The notes beneath the pieces are model-generated. The model had not been told where the DNA came from. It saw only the letters and a list, made by a program, of their open reading frames with translations, and made no database searches. Of a DNA stretch of 18,494 bases, positions 7,218 through 15,379 are shown one piece after another. Both the position numbers and the translations under genes were made by a program. Within the stretch, counting starts at the first letter, position 1. Each line of letters opens with the position of its first letter. The stretch comes from Firmicutes bacterium UBA5486. GTDB taxonomy: Bacteria; Bacillota; UBA4882; UBA10575. The stretch lies in contig DIPO01000055.1 in NCBI GenBank assembly GCA_002427045.1, positions 37,751 to 56,244 on the forward strand. The letters are read 5' to 3'.

Positions 7218-8897
7218 TTACTTTTCAACAATCGGCTGAATTAAAAGTAAATGTTTTTTTATATCACTAATCAACTTTTCCAATCTTTTTGTATCAAGTA
7301 ACCAGTAAACGTAGTGGGGATAAGTAGTTCCTTCCAAGCGTACGGATAATTTCTTTTTATGCTCTGTCAATTCTTCTAGTAATTTTTCAGCTTTCTTTAC
7401 ATCTTCAATTTCCTGAGTATGCTGAGCATATTTTGTTAAGTAACAAACAGCAGTACAATAATAAAAACCTAAAACATAATATTTATATAAATCAAGCATG
7501 ATTTCAAGCTCTTCCACCAATTCGCTGGGCAATCCTAAAGTTTTAGGTTGAAGAATGTCCGGTAAATGATTTACTTCTTCAATTGCTTCTCTTTTTTCTT
7601 TAAGGATGAATTCAATATTCTCACAGGTAGGCTCAACCAGTTTTGATGCTCCAGGTTCCCAATCATCTCTTCCATGAATTTTAACCATCATATCAAAAGC
7701 CATCTTCATAGACAGGGGAAACATCATATCCTCATGAATTACATGGCCCCTTACATAAACCGCTTTTTTCATAACAGACCAGGAAGCAATCATAAACTCC
7801 TTTAGCTTCTGAGTAGCTGTTGGAGTGGATGGCGAAACTGGATCTTTTAAACAAGATTCAGACTGCAAAGCGGAAAGAAGGCCGTAATCGGTCCAGGCTT
7901 GGTAAATAACATCAACATCTACATCCGGGTTTTGTGCTAAAATCCCCCCAGCAAATACATTTAACAAATTAAAACTATTAAAGGAACTTCCTTCGGTCAA
8001 AACTTCCCAATCTGTACGTAACCATATCCCAGTGACACCATGTTCAATATTATACTGTATCCGTTCTTTCATATCTTCAACCACACTACACGGAAAAAAG
8101 CCAATTCCAAAAAACTGTCCCCAAGTATCAAACTCAACCCATTGTAAATGCCCATTTGTCTTCCCAATACGAGGATTATTAGGAAAAGTAGGATAGAAAT
8201 CATGGGGTGTGTTTTTTAAGGCAATTACTATATCTTTAGAAACAAGACTAGCTGCATCGATTGATATATTTTGCTGATCAGCTGTATATGAAAAATCTCT
8301 TAAAATTAGTCTCTTTCCATTTGCAGAAAGGGGCTGATACATCGCTTCTAACAACCGGCGATACCAGTCTAAATCTTTTGTTTGCTGACAACGCTCACAT
8401 TTACAAGTGTTAGTTGATATTGAAACCTTACTTTCTCGAGTCGCAGGGCTAACAATTATCCCTGCTATTTCAGGGAGCATAGCAAGTAATTCTTGGGTTT
8501 TGGCCTGCAAAAACTCCCACCAAAACGGATGGCTAGCGCAAACTGTCCCATCTGTATTTCGCAGTTCTGGTATAATTTCCAAAAGCGCTTCAGGATAATA
8601 CAACTCTTTTACTTCTAGATAAAAATTAATACCCAGACTTTTTGCCTCATCAATTACACGTTTAATATAATGCCGGTTATTCTCGATCGTATGAAGTCTT
8701 ACTGGCCACCGTTTCCACATCAAATCATAATCAAAATATTTCTCGGGATAAACCAATTGGTCTATAAGATCATTTTGGTGAAAGATTAAAGCATTCATCT
8801 CTAATCTTTTCATTAATTGCAAAACCCGCTTAACCGAAGACCATCTCCACATGCGAGAACTATGAAGTTCCATCCCGATAAAATCCATACTAGCCAA
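7218..8897 (-). CDS. GH67 alpha-glucuronidase-like glycoside hydrolase without the N-terminal domain
   Basis: A 559-residue cytoplasmic protein (no signal peptide) that starts directly in a TIM barrel. Residues 223-265 (ALKNTPHDFYPTF through VEFDTWGQFFG) and 285-340 resemble the GH67 catalytic core. By that comparison E155 (TRES) corresponds to the acid, and D233 (HDF) and E255 (VEFD) to the paired bases. GH67 enzymes release (4-O-methyl)glucuronate from xylan oligosaccharides, but they are longer, with an N-terminal domain absent here. A C-K-C-x2-C cluster at 165-170 is also present and may bind metal. An in-frame TAG lies just upstream; TTG at 8897 has AGGGGG 8 bases before it, so it is the likely start. 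It follows the ABC permeases, supporting a role on the imported sugar. The substrate is uncertain. Confidence 0.6.
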   Translation of the reverse strand: MASMDFIGMELHSSRMWRWSSVKRVLQLMKRLEMNALIFHQNDLIDQLVYPEKYFDYDLMWKRWPVRLHTIENNRHYIKRVIDEAKSLGINFYLEVKELYYPEALLEIIPELRNTDGTVCASHPFWWEFLQAKTQELLAMLPEIAGIIVSPATRESKVSISTNTCKCERCQQTKDLDWYRRLLEAMYQPLSANGKRLILRDFSYTADQQNISIDAASLVSKDIVIALKNTPHDFYPTFPNNPRIGKTNGHLQWVEFDTWGQFFGIGFFPCSVVEDMKERIQYNIEHGVTGIWLRTDWEVLTEGSSFNSFNLLNVFAGGILAQNPDVDVDVIYQAWTDYGLLSALQSESCLKDPVSPSTPTATQKLKEFMIASWSVMKKAVYVRGHVIHEDMMFPLSMKMAFDMMVKIHGRDDWEPGASKLVEPTCENIEFILKEKREAIEEVNHLPDILQPKTLGLPSELVEELEIMLDLYKYYVLGFYYCTAVCYLTKYAQHTQEIEDVKKAEKLLEELTEHKKKLSVRLEGTTYPHYVYWLLDTKRLEKLISDIKKHLLLIQPIVEK

Positions 8898-8901
8898 ATC
8901 A

Positions 8902-8931
8902 TTAGCCCCCTAGCATATTGATTCTTCGCAT
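8902..8931 (-). CDS. Possible 9-codon leader peptide coupled to the GH67-like gene
   Basis: A tiny reading frame, MRRINMLGG, has a GGAG ribosome binding site 6 bases before its ATG. It ends in TAA only 4 bases before the TTG start of the hydrolase. Its end contains the hydrolase ribosome binding site, so translation could be coupled. It may equally be chance. Confidence 0.25.
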   Translation of the reverse strand: MRRINMLGG

Positions 8932-8956
8932 TAGCTTCTCCAATTTTTTACCTGAA

Positions 8957-9074
8957 AAAATCGCATAATTACTTAGGCATATTTAATCCCAATATATAGG
9001 CTGTAATGTCGGTTTTAATAAATCTAAATTTTATTTTGCGTTAAAAATCATAACTCAATCAATTATGCAATTCC
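8957..9074. repeat. 118-bp intergenic segment with inverted GCATAATT-type ends
   Basis: The left end 8957-8970 (CGCATAATT form) and the right end 9061-9074 (AATTATGCAATTCC) are inverted versions of the same 14-mer. The segment fills most of the gap between the permease and hydrolase genes. No terminator is seen there, so read-through into the hydrolase is possible. Confidence 0.4.
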
Positions 9075-9099
9075 TAAACCCTCTAATTAATTGGCGATG

Positions 9100-9960
9100 C
9101 TAACTTTTTAATCCGGTCATCGCAATACCTTGAACAAAATATTCCTGTAGGAATAAGAAGAGAATAACAATTGGTATAATAGAAACAAATGACATTGCCA
9201 TGATCGGCCCACCTGCTACTGATGGATCGCTCCTGAAAAATGCTAACCCTTGTTGGATAGTATACATGTCTCTAGTACGTAATACGATTAAAGGCCACAT
9301 TAGGTCGTTCCAGCGCCACATAAATTGAAATATGATATTAACAGCCATTGCTGGTTTGCATAAAGGAAAAACGATCTGCCAAAATGTTCTAAAATCTGAG
9401 CAACCATCAATCCTCGCTGCTTCTAATAATTCATCAGGAATAGTTATACAATATTGTCTCATTAAAAAAACACCAAAAGCTTGACTGATTGTCGGCAATA
9501 TAGCTCCGTGGTAAGTATTAATCCACTTTAATCTCGATGTTAATAAATAAAGAGGTACAGTTTTTACTTGAATCGGAACCATTAGAGCGGCTAAAATAAA
9601 AAGAAATATTCCATCCCGCCCCGGAAACTTATATTTAGCTAAAGCAAATCCAGCCATGGAGTTAAAGATAACTGAAAATAATACAGCTCCGATTGCAATA
9701 ATTAAAGTATTCCAAAAGAAGATTCCAAAACCTGACTGCTTCCAACCTTCTACATAGTTTGACCACATGGGTTGTTTAGGTAGCAATTGAAACTCTGTAG
9801 AAAAGACTTCCGTCGGAGCTTTAAGAGATGTTGAAATCATCCAAAAAACAGGGAGCATCATCAATAAAGCACCAATTGTCAATATAAGATGGATCCATAA
9901 GTGTTTCCAGCTTTTTTGTGTAACTTTTTTTTCTTTTTTTATTAATGAATAATTATCCAT
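9100..9960 (-). CDS. Carbohydrate ABC transporter permease, MalG-like
   Basis: A 286-residue inner-membrane protein with six hydrophobic segments. It carries the EAA loop EAARIDG at 180-186, followed by FWQIVFPLCKPA, which contacts the ATPase. The N-terminus is cytoplasmic and lysine-rich. It belongs to the CUT1 sugar-importer permeases (MalG/LacG type). It starts 5 bases after the stop of the partner permease, and its ribosome binding site GGAGGGG lies inside the end of that gene, so the two are translationally coupled. No ATPase gene is nearby, so a shared MsmX/MalK-type ATPase encoded elsewhere is expected. The substrate cannot be read from the permease. Confidence 0.95.
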   Translation of the reverse strand: MDNYSLIKKEKKVTQKSWKHLWIHLILTIGALLMMLPVFWMISTSLKAPTEVFSTEFQLLPKQPMWSNYVEGWKQSGFGIFFWNTLIIAIGAVLFSVIFNSMAGFALAKYKFPGRDGIFLFILAALMVPIQVKTVPLYLLTSRLKWINTYHGAILPTISQAFGVFLMRQYCITIPDELLEAARIDGCSDFRTFWQIVFPLCKPAMAVNIIFQFMWRWNDLMWPLIVLRTRDMYTIQQGLAFFRSDPSVAGGPIMAMSFVSIIPIVILFLFLQEYFVQGIAMTGLKS

Positions 9961-9965
9961 TAGCT

Positions 9966-10838
9966 TTACCCCTCCAGCTCCTTATCTTTAAAAATCATTT
10001 TTTGAATAATTGTAAGTACGAAGATCACGATGAAGAGGATAACAGAAATGGTAGAGGCATAACCCAATTTCATTTCTTCAAGAGCTACTGAAATGATATA
10101 GTTAACAATCATTAGTGAAGCTCGGCCTGGGCCACCGTTAGTCATCACATAAATCTGATCAAATACTTTAAAAGAATTTATCATTGATAGGACAAAAACA
10201 ATAAATAACATTGGCCGCAAAAGTGGCAAAGTAATTGATTTAAATTTTTGCCAGGTATTAGCGCCATCAATAGAAGCTGCTTCATAATAGGACTCTGATA
10301 TTGATTGTAACCCAGCAAGTAAGATTACCATATAGTAGCCTAAATCATGCCAAACACTAGCAACCACAATCGAAGGTATCGTTAATTTTGGATTCAAAAG
10401 CCATTTTACTTCTGAAAAACCTAGACGTCTTAAAATCTGATTAAAAAACCCGTAATCTACAGAATACATCCATTGCCAGATAAGGCCAATAACAACCCAG
10501 GAGATAAGATTGGGAAATAAATAGGCTGTTCTATATATAGCTCGGCCTCTAATCTTCTGGTTTAATCCAATCGCTGCCAGCAAAGCAAGCAACGTCGTAA
10601 GGGGAACTGTTCCCAGGGTATAATGTAGTGTGTTCTTTAGGGTGGTCCAAAATATTCTGTCCTGGAATAATTCTCGATAGTTTTGTAAACCAACAAATTT
10701 ACTCCCAGTAAGACTAAATTTTTGAAAACTTAATATAATATTATAAATAAAAGGGTAGAGGGCAAAAGCTCCGACTAATATCAACTGGGGCAAAAGAAAT
10801 AAATAAGGAATGCTTTTACGCCAAAATCGTTCCCGCAT
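9966..10838 (-). CDS. Carbohydrate ABC transporter permease, MalF-like
   Basis: A 290-residue inner-membrane protein with six predicted hydrophobic helices. It has the EAA loop EAASIDG at 186-192, followed by FKSITLPLLRP, and the CUT1-typical MTNGGP motif before the last helices. It would form the heterodimeric channel with the downstream MalG-like permease. AGGTGAT lies about 7 bases before the ATG. The gene follows the binding-protein gene after an 80-base gap containing a strong palindrome, which may set the protein ratio between the two. Confidence 0.95.
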   Translation of the reverse strand: MRERFWRKSIPYLFLLPQLILVGAFALYPFIYNIILSFQKFSLTGSKFVGLQNYRELFQDRIFWTTLKNTLHYTLGTVPLTTLLALLAAIGLNQKIRGRAIYRTAYLFPNLISWVVIGLIWQWMYSVDYGFFNQILRRLGFSEVKWLLNPKLTIPSIVVASVWHDLGYYMVILLAGLQSISESYYEAASIDGANTWQKFKSITLPLLRPMLFIVFVLSMINSFKVFDQIYVMTNGGPGRASLMIVNYIISVALEEMKLGYASTISVILFIVIFVLTIIQKMIFKDKELEG

Positions 10839-10881
10839 AATGAAATCACCTCAAAGCTTTATTACAAAGGTTATGGTTGGT

Positions 10882-10909
10882 AACGGAGGTTGTAATTACA
10901 ACCTCCGTT
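10882..10909. repeat. Perfect 28-base palindrome between binding-protein and permease genes
   Basis: Two 14-bp arms meet with no spacer (centre 10895/10896). A six-T run (10908-10913) follows on the plus strand only. Read with the operon it is a hairpin preceded by As and without a U-run. It therefore should not terminate the operon efficiently, but could protect the upstream mRNA. Read antisense it looks like an intrinsic terminator. Confidence 0.8.
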
Positions 10910-10919
10910 TTTTCGAATG

Positions 10920-12170
10920 TTACTTCTTTAAGTTATCGTTCAAGATTTGTTCCCATGCTTTTATGGTTTCATCTACTGATTGCTGGCCACTGACACAAGC
11001 TCCAAGTTCTTGAAGCAATTTATCCCTACCTGCCGCATACGCCGGCAGCAATTGATGGGCCATTAACTCTTCTGGTACCATCCTGCTTTGCTCCATAAAG
11101 AACGGAGCCAATTCCGGTTTAACAGAATACTCTGCGTGGACATCGCTTCTTGGTGGAATAGAAATGTGAACGCTATTATACCGAGCCATATTCTCCTGGT
11201 TTAACACAAATAGCACGAAATCCCAAGCTTCTTTTGGATATTTCCCTTTTAAAACAATCCAGTCGCCTCCACCCACCACAGTGGCCTGCTGAATATCTTT
11301 CGGCAAGAAAGTAAAGCTATATTCATGTTGCATCTGCGGATCTAATGCAGCCATCATCCAATTACCAGTACCTAACCACATTGTTGATAGTCCAGAAGCA
11401 AAAGTTCTTAAAGGATCTTCAGTTCCTTCAAATATTCCTGGGGCGGCAATCCCTTCTTCATGAAGTTTTACTGTCCATTCTAATGCTCTTCTTGTTTGAG
11501 GGCTATTAATAGCTACTTTAGTCATATCCTTACTAAATAAAGCTCCGCCTGCTTGATATAAGAAAGGTAACCATCCATCAAAGCTCGGTTTCTCAAACTG
11601 TAATGCATACTTTGCTCCTGAAGCAGCCTGCGCTTTCTTAGCAGCAGCAACCATTTCTCCCCAGGTCCAAGCCTCGCTTGCTTTTGTTGGTACTTGAATA
11701 CCTGCCTTTTTGAAATAATCAACATTGTAAGCAACTGCCCGTACCGTAGTGTTAGCCGGTAAACCATATATTTTACCGTCATACCTATCTGACAAGCATC
11801 TAACCGGATCAAATTTTTCTAAAACATTCTTAGGAATATATTTTGTTCCATCCTGTAATAATCCGGCTTCTGCCCATTCTCCAACACGTTGTGGGACAGT
11901 TAATGAAACATCTGGTAGTTGCCCCGCAACCGCGCGTGTCTTCATAACCTCGGGCCATTTAGCCTGCGTTGTAACTTGTATTTCCAAATTTATATTAGGA
12001 TTAGCTGCCTCATACTCGGAAAAGATTTTATCCATAACATTACGAGCAGCCTCACTGGTATAATAATATACTACCGATAAAGTTATTTTTTTGGGCGCTG
12101 CAAAAACTGGCATTAAACTTAAGGATACTACTAATAATAAACCAATCAAAGTACAAATTTTCTTTCGCAA
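10920..12170 (-). CDS. Extracellular carbohydrate-binding protein of the ABC importer (CUT1 family)
   Basis: About 417 residues. An N-terminal signal peptide (MRKKICTLIGLLLVV...MPVFA) ends with a signal peptidase I-type A-x-A site. There is no lipobox cysteine, so the mature protein would be soluble. The body is a family-1 extracellular solute-binding protein: an opening ITLSVVYYYTS strand, an EYEAANPNINLEIQ stretch, and a WGEMVAAAKK helix. Start choice: in-frame ATGs lie at 12200 (no ribosome binding site) and 12179 (directly abutting GGAGG). The TTG at 12170 has GGAGG 9 bases upstream and gives a compact signal peptide, so it is favoured. It is the first gene of the importer and is preceded by a complex promoter region. 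Confidence 0.93.
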   Translation of the reverse strand: MRKKICTLIGLLLVVSLSLMPVFAAPKKITLSVVYYYTSEAARNVMDKIFSEYEAANPNINLEIQVTTQAKWPEVMKTRAVAGQLPDVSLTVPQRVGEWAEAGLLQDGTKYIPKNVLEKFDPVRCLSDRYDGKIYGLPANTTVRAVAYNVDYFKKAGIQVPTKASEAWTWGEMVAAAKKAQAASGAKYALQFEKPSFDGWLPFLYQAGGALFSKDMTKVAINSPQTRRALEWTVKLHEEGIAAPGIFEGTEDPLRTFASGLSTMWLGTGNWMMAALDPQMQHEYSFTFLPKDIQQATVVGGGDWIVLKGKYPKEAWDFVLFVLNQENMARYNSVHISIPPRSDVHAEYSVKPELAPFFMEQSRMVPEELMAHQLLPAYAAGRDKLLQELGACVSGQQSVDETIKAWEQILNDNLKK

Positions 12171-12211
12171 AATTTTCATCCTCCTTATTTTTAATCCCAT
12201 TTGAAAATAAT

Positions 12212-12227
12212 TGTCGTTTACATTAAC
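12212..12227. promoter_or_regulatory. Candidate operator 1 of the importer operon
   Basis: TGTCGTTTACATTAAC lies about 40 bases upstream of the binding-protein start. It matches 14 of 16 bases of the inverted copy at 12332-12347. The regulator is unknown. Confidence 0.5.
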
Positions 12228-12301
12228 ATCTTAAATAATCATAAAATTACCGGAGATCTATTTAACCATAATCAAATGCTTGCTGCTTATTTTAAAATTG
12301 A

Positions 12302-12347
12302 TTATACATGCCCTTAATCTGAAATATTAGGTTAACATAAACGACAT
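12302..12347 (-). promoter_or_regulatory. Importer promoter (-10) with candidate operator 2
   Basis: A perfect minus-strand TATAAT (12302-12307) lacks a good -35. In the -35 zone and just upstream is the 16-bp site TGTCGTTTATGTTAAC (12332-12347), which fits regulator control of this promoter. The remaining intergenic bases to 12461 hold an orphan ribosome binding site (12366-12379) and one copy (12428-12441) of the dispersed GCATAATT-type motif. No terminator for the upstream FAD oxidoreductase gene was seen. Confidence 0.45.
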
Positions 12348-12461
12348 AAGCATTTTAACTGCTTACCACCTCCTTTTTTAAATACCATTTGGGGAAATTT
12401 TATAATTATACGGAAATCCATTTGATCAATTATGCACTTCCTTAATTTGCTATGAATTTCA

Positions 12462-13886
12462 TTATTTGAATTCTCCCAAGTTTATTTTTTGACTACGCAA
12501 CGCTTCTTGTAAATCACTAATTTTCAGATCCCGCGGTTGCAAACTAGTCTTTATTGCTAAAGCAGCAGCTACGCCTGCAGCCTGCCCGGTAATCATGCAA
12601 GTCGGCATTGGCCTTGTCCAATGATCTCCGAGGTGAGTAACAGAAAGACACCTACCCGCTACTAAAAGAGAATTTATCCCTTTAGGAATTAAAATTCTAT
12701 AAGGCAAACTATATCCATGAAGAAAGGCCTTAACTCCCCCTCTTTCTCTAGAATCCTTCATCGAGCCTTCTCCGCCATCCGGGCTATGCATTGGTGCACC
12801 TACTAACCCATATTGATAGTTTATAGCGATCCGGTCTGAAAAAAGGGTTTTAGAGGCAACATGCTCTTCATCAAAAATAAATTCTCCAATTATTCTTCTT
12901 GTTTCACGTACTCCTAAATTATTTGCCGTATCTAACAAGACACAATCTTCACAACCAGGAACGTACTTTCTTAAGAATGCAAGTAATTCATCAATCTGTT
13001 TTCTAGCTTCAACATCCGACTGGAAAAGGTGTTCCGCATTGGTACCATCTTTGTGGTAAACCCGTGTGGTATTAAGGAAAAGCGTTTTAGCTTTAACATT
13101 TCCTCCTTCAAAACGAAGGTAATGAATATCACCGGTAATCTCACCTTTACTACGAGCCTTTTCTAATTCTTCAAAAAACCCAAAAAGCCGAATTGCATTG
13201 TTTTCAAGATCGAATAAATTTTTATCCGGCTGGTTTGAGAATTTTTCGGGGTGCTTGTCCGTATATGCCTTTAATTTTTCGAAATCAACATTTCCAATTC
13301 GAAAGATCAATGTTAATGGCCGCATCTTTTCATCTTTTTCCCGGCCCTTCTGGTATTGGGCGCCGCTATAGTAAGCAACATCGGCATCTCCGGTACAATC
13401 AATTGTCACCTTAGAAAGAATAGCCTCCTGCCCTTGTTTGTTACAGATTACCAATCCTCTTACCGTCTGGTTCTCATCAAGGATTGCATCTACAACGACT
13501 GTATAAGGCATTACAGTAACACCAGCTTCGTTTAACATCTCCAATACTACCCATTTGAAGACTTCTGGATCAAAAACAACACACGTTTTAGCTAGACTCC
13601 CACCACCAGCCTCAATTAAACGATCACATATTTCTCGATAAATTCCATGAGCATGGGAATAGGGAGCCCCAAATATTGCCATTGCAGCAGCTGTAGCTGT
13701 TCCCCCTAAAAATCCATTACGCTCTATTAATAAAGTTTTTACCCCTTCTCTTCCAGCAGCAATTGCCGCCGAAATACCAGCCACTCCACCACCAGCAACA
13801 ATAAGGTCATACTCCGCTCTTACAGGTATCTTTGCTAAGTTTTGTGGAACAATTATTTTTTTAGAACTTATTTCGTATAAACTCAC
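12462..13886 (-). CDS. FAD-dependent oxidoreductase (FAD_oxidored family)
   Basis: A 474-residue flavoprotein. A Rossmann FAD motif GGGVAG at 32-37 is followed by the ribose-binding acid E56 (LLIER), then GGTATAAAM at 61-69. Toward the C-terminus, LLVAGRCLSVTHLGDHWTRP and GQAAGVAAALA close the FAD-binding fold. This is the PF12831-type layout. These proteins are widespread in carbohydrate loci, but few substrates are known; oxidation of a hydroxyl on a sugar acid or related metabolite is only an inference. No signal peptide is visible. GTG start: AAAGGAG lies 9-10 bases upstream. The upstream promoter carries an inverted IclR-type operator and a cre-like site. It precedes the importer without a visible terminator. 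Confidence 0.85.
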   Translation of the reverse strand: MSLYEISSKKIIVPQNLAKIPVRAEYDLIVAGGGVAGISAAIAAGREGVKTLLIERNGFLGGTATAAAMAIFGAPYSHAHGIYREICDRLIEAGGGSLAKTCVVFDPEVFKWVVLEMLNEAGVTVMPYTVVVDAILDENQTVRGLVICNKQGQEAILSKVTIDCTGDADVAYYSGAQYQKGREKDEKMRPLTLIFRIGNVDFEKLKAYTDKHPEKFSNQPDKNLFDLENNAIRLFGFFEELEKARSKGEITGDIHYLRFEGGNVKAKTLFLNTTRVYHKDGTNAEHLFQSDVEARKQIDELLAFLRKYVPGCEDCVLLDTANNLGVRETRRIIGEFIFDEEHVASKTLFSDRIAINYQYGLVGAPMHSPDGGEGSMKDSRERGGVKAFLHGYSLPYRILIPKGINSLLVAGRCLSVTHLGDHWTRPMPTCMITGQAAGVAAALAIKTSLQPRDLKISDLQEALRSQKINLGEFK

Positions 13887-13947
13887 GGACTTACACTCCT
13901 TTCGCTCTATAACAAGATTTTTTTCTAGTGGTTCATGTTAAAAGCTT

Positions 13948-13961
13948 TGAAAACGCTATGC
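13948..13961 (+). promoter_or_regulatory. Candidate cre (CcpA) site upstream of the FAD oxidoreductase gene
   Basis: TGAAAACGCTATGC agrees with the catabolite-response consensus TGWNANCGNTNWCA at all but the last two positions. It lies 62-75 bases upstream of the start and downstream of the putative -10, a position suited to repression. Confidence 0.45.
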
Positions 13962-14006
13962 TATGTTACTAATTATCTATACATCATCCATAACCTTTTT
14001 AAAAAT

Positions 14007-14054
14007 AGAATATTCCACAATGCGGATTATAAATATCATATTGCGGAATATTCT
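14007..14054. promoter_or_regulatory. Promoter (-10) inside an inverted IclR-type operator
   Basis: Two 15-bp arms, AGAATATTCCACAAT (14007-14021) and ATTGCGGAATATTCT (14040-14054), are inverted with one mismatch. Between them lies a minus-strand TATAAT (14026-14031) for the FAD oxidoreductase gene. The left half also forms a near-palindrome with core TCCACAATGCGGA. This resembles the TTCCRCA-type inverted half-sites reported for many IclR-family regulators. Confidence 0.6.
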
Positions 14055-14101
14055 TGTATACACTAGTACATTTCGGTGTTTTGGACTTCGATAAAATTAC
14101 T

Positions 14102-15379
14102 TTATAGATTTTTAATTAATCCAAAATCACCAGTTTTAGCAGCTTCTAAAATCGAACCCATATACTCATCTACCATTGAAGCATCTAAAGCAACAGGCAT
14201 ATTTTTTAATTTCATTTCTAACTGCGGATTCTTAGCTGCAGTTAAGGCTCTTTTAATATGCTCTTCAGTAAAACCTGGTAAGTCAGTAAGCTTTGTAGGA
14301 TAGTTTAGACTTTTAGAAAAAGAAATTAAGCCTTCTGCAACCTGTATACCAAGCTTTCTTTCCTCTAAAGAACTAAGATCAGCAGTAATTAGCCCACTCT
14401 TCTTAAGAATATTTCCAACTAATTGTAACTGAGGTTTAATTGCCGGAGCAAAAAACACTGTATAATACGGGTTCATTATTCCGCAGGATTTTCCGTGGGA
14501 AGCTACATCAACCAAAGAAAAACTAGTAAGATGGGCACCATTAGTACCGCCAACCATAATGGCATACCCTCCCAGATCAGTAGCAAGCCCTAAAGCTTCC
14601 CTAGCTTCCAAATTACTCGGATTGTTAATAGCCTCTGCCGTATATTTGATAATCAATTCTACTGCAACCTCAGTAATTTCCTTAGCCTTTTCATATTTTT
14701 CTTTATTTGTCCCATAAAAGACTTCCAAGCAATGGGCTAGCCCATCCAAGGCCCCATCAATAGTTAATCCCTTGGGCATACTTGCTGTTACTGCATAATC
14801 AAAAACTGCCCGATCCGGTGCTATCACATCATCAACAATCAGTTTTTTCTGGCCAGCAACTAAATCTGTTATATTTGAATACTTAGTAAGATGTGCTCCC
14901 GAACTGGCTGCAGTCTGGACCGCAATCAGTGGTTTTAATTTCATACCTGTCTCTTTCATTATCTTACTGACAAGTCCCGTACCAAAATAACTTTCAAGAT
15001 CCGAACTATAACTACCTAAAGAAGCTAATACATTAGCAGCCTTAACCGCATCAATGCTGCTCCCTCCACCGATCACAATTAAACAATCCGGATCAAAACT
15101 ACGGATGCTCTTCTCAATTCGGTAAACATCCTCCTGCGGTGCATTAGGCCCAGCCCCCATTATCGCTGTATTATTTAAAAGCTTTACTCCTTTTTGCTCC
15201 AAAGAAGCTTTGACTTGTGGGAAAATTGTATCAACATATCTTTGATTAGAAATAATTACAGCAGTTTCTCCAAAACTAGCCGCAAATTCCCCAACCTGAT
15301 CTAAGACATTTAACCCAAAAGCATAATTGTTCCCTTTAAACTCCGTAATTAAACTCCTAGCCTTTTCCTTAGAATTCAA
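14102..15379 (-). CDS. Iron-containing alcohol dehydrogenase
   Basis: A 425-residue group III (Fe-dependent) alcohol dehydrogenase. It has the NAD(P)-binding motif GGGSSID at 104-110 and metal ligands D212 and H216 (DGLAHCLE), H283 (GAHLTS) and H295 (ASHGKS). Their spacing is close to that in FucO. It would interconvert an aldehyde and an alcohol in the cytoplasm with NAD(P)H. In this setting a small hydroxy-aldehyde or tartronate semialdehyde is a plausible substrate, but that is inferred. TTG start: AGGAGGTG lies 7 bases upstream. It begins 84 bases after the IclR gene with no terminator or clear promoter between, so the two are probably co-transcribed. Confidence 0.93.
   Translation of the reverse strand: MNSKEKARSLITEFKGNNYAFGLNVLDQVGEFAASFGETAVIISNQRYVDTIFPQVKASLEQKGVKLLNNTAIMGAGPNAPQEDVYRIEKSIRSFDPDCLIVIGGGSSIDAVKAANVLASLGSYSSDLESYFGTGLVSKIMKETGMKLKPLIAVQTAASSGAHLTKYSNITDLVAGQKKLIVDDVIAPDRAVFDYAVTASMPKGLTIDGALDGLAHCLEVFYGTNKEKYEKAKEITEVAVELIIKYTAEAINNPSNLEAREALGLATDLGGYAIMVGGTNGAHLTSFSLVDVASHGKSCGIMNPYYTVFFAPAIKPQLQLVGNILKKSGLITADLSSLEERKLGIQVAEGLISFSKSLNYPTKLTDLPGFTEEHIKRALTAAKNPQLEMKLKNMPVALDASMVDEYMGSILEAAKTGDFGLIKNL

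Noticed and set aside
1987..9006. Exact 13-base match (ATATAGGCTGTAA) at 1987-1999 and 8994-9006
   Set aside because: In 18 kb of AT-rich DNA a few 13-base coincidences are expected, and the flanks do not align.
12245..12423. Two similar stretches (CGGAGATCTATTT near 12250 and CGGAAATCCATTT near 12411)
   Set aside because: The resemblance is limited to about 13 bases, with poor flanking alignment; too weak to call a repeat or operator.
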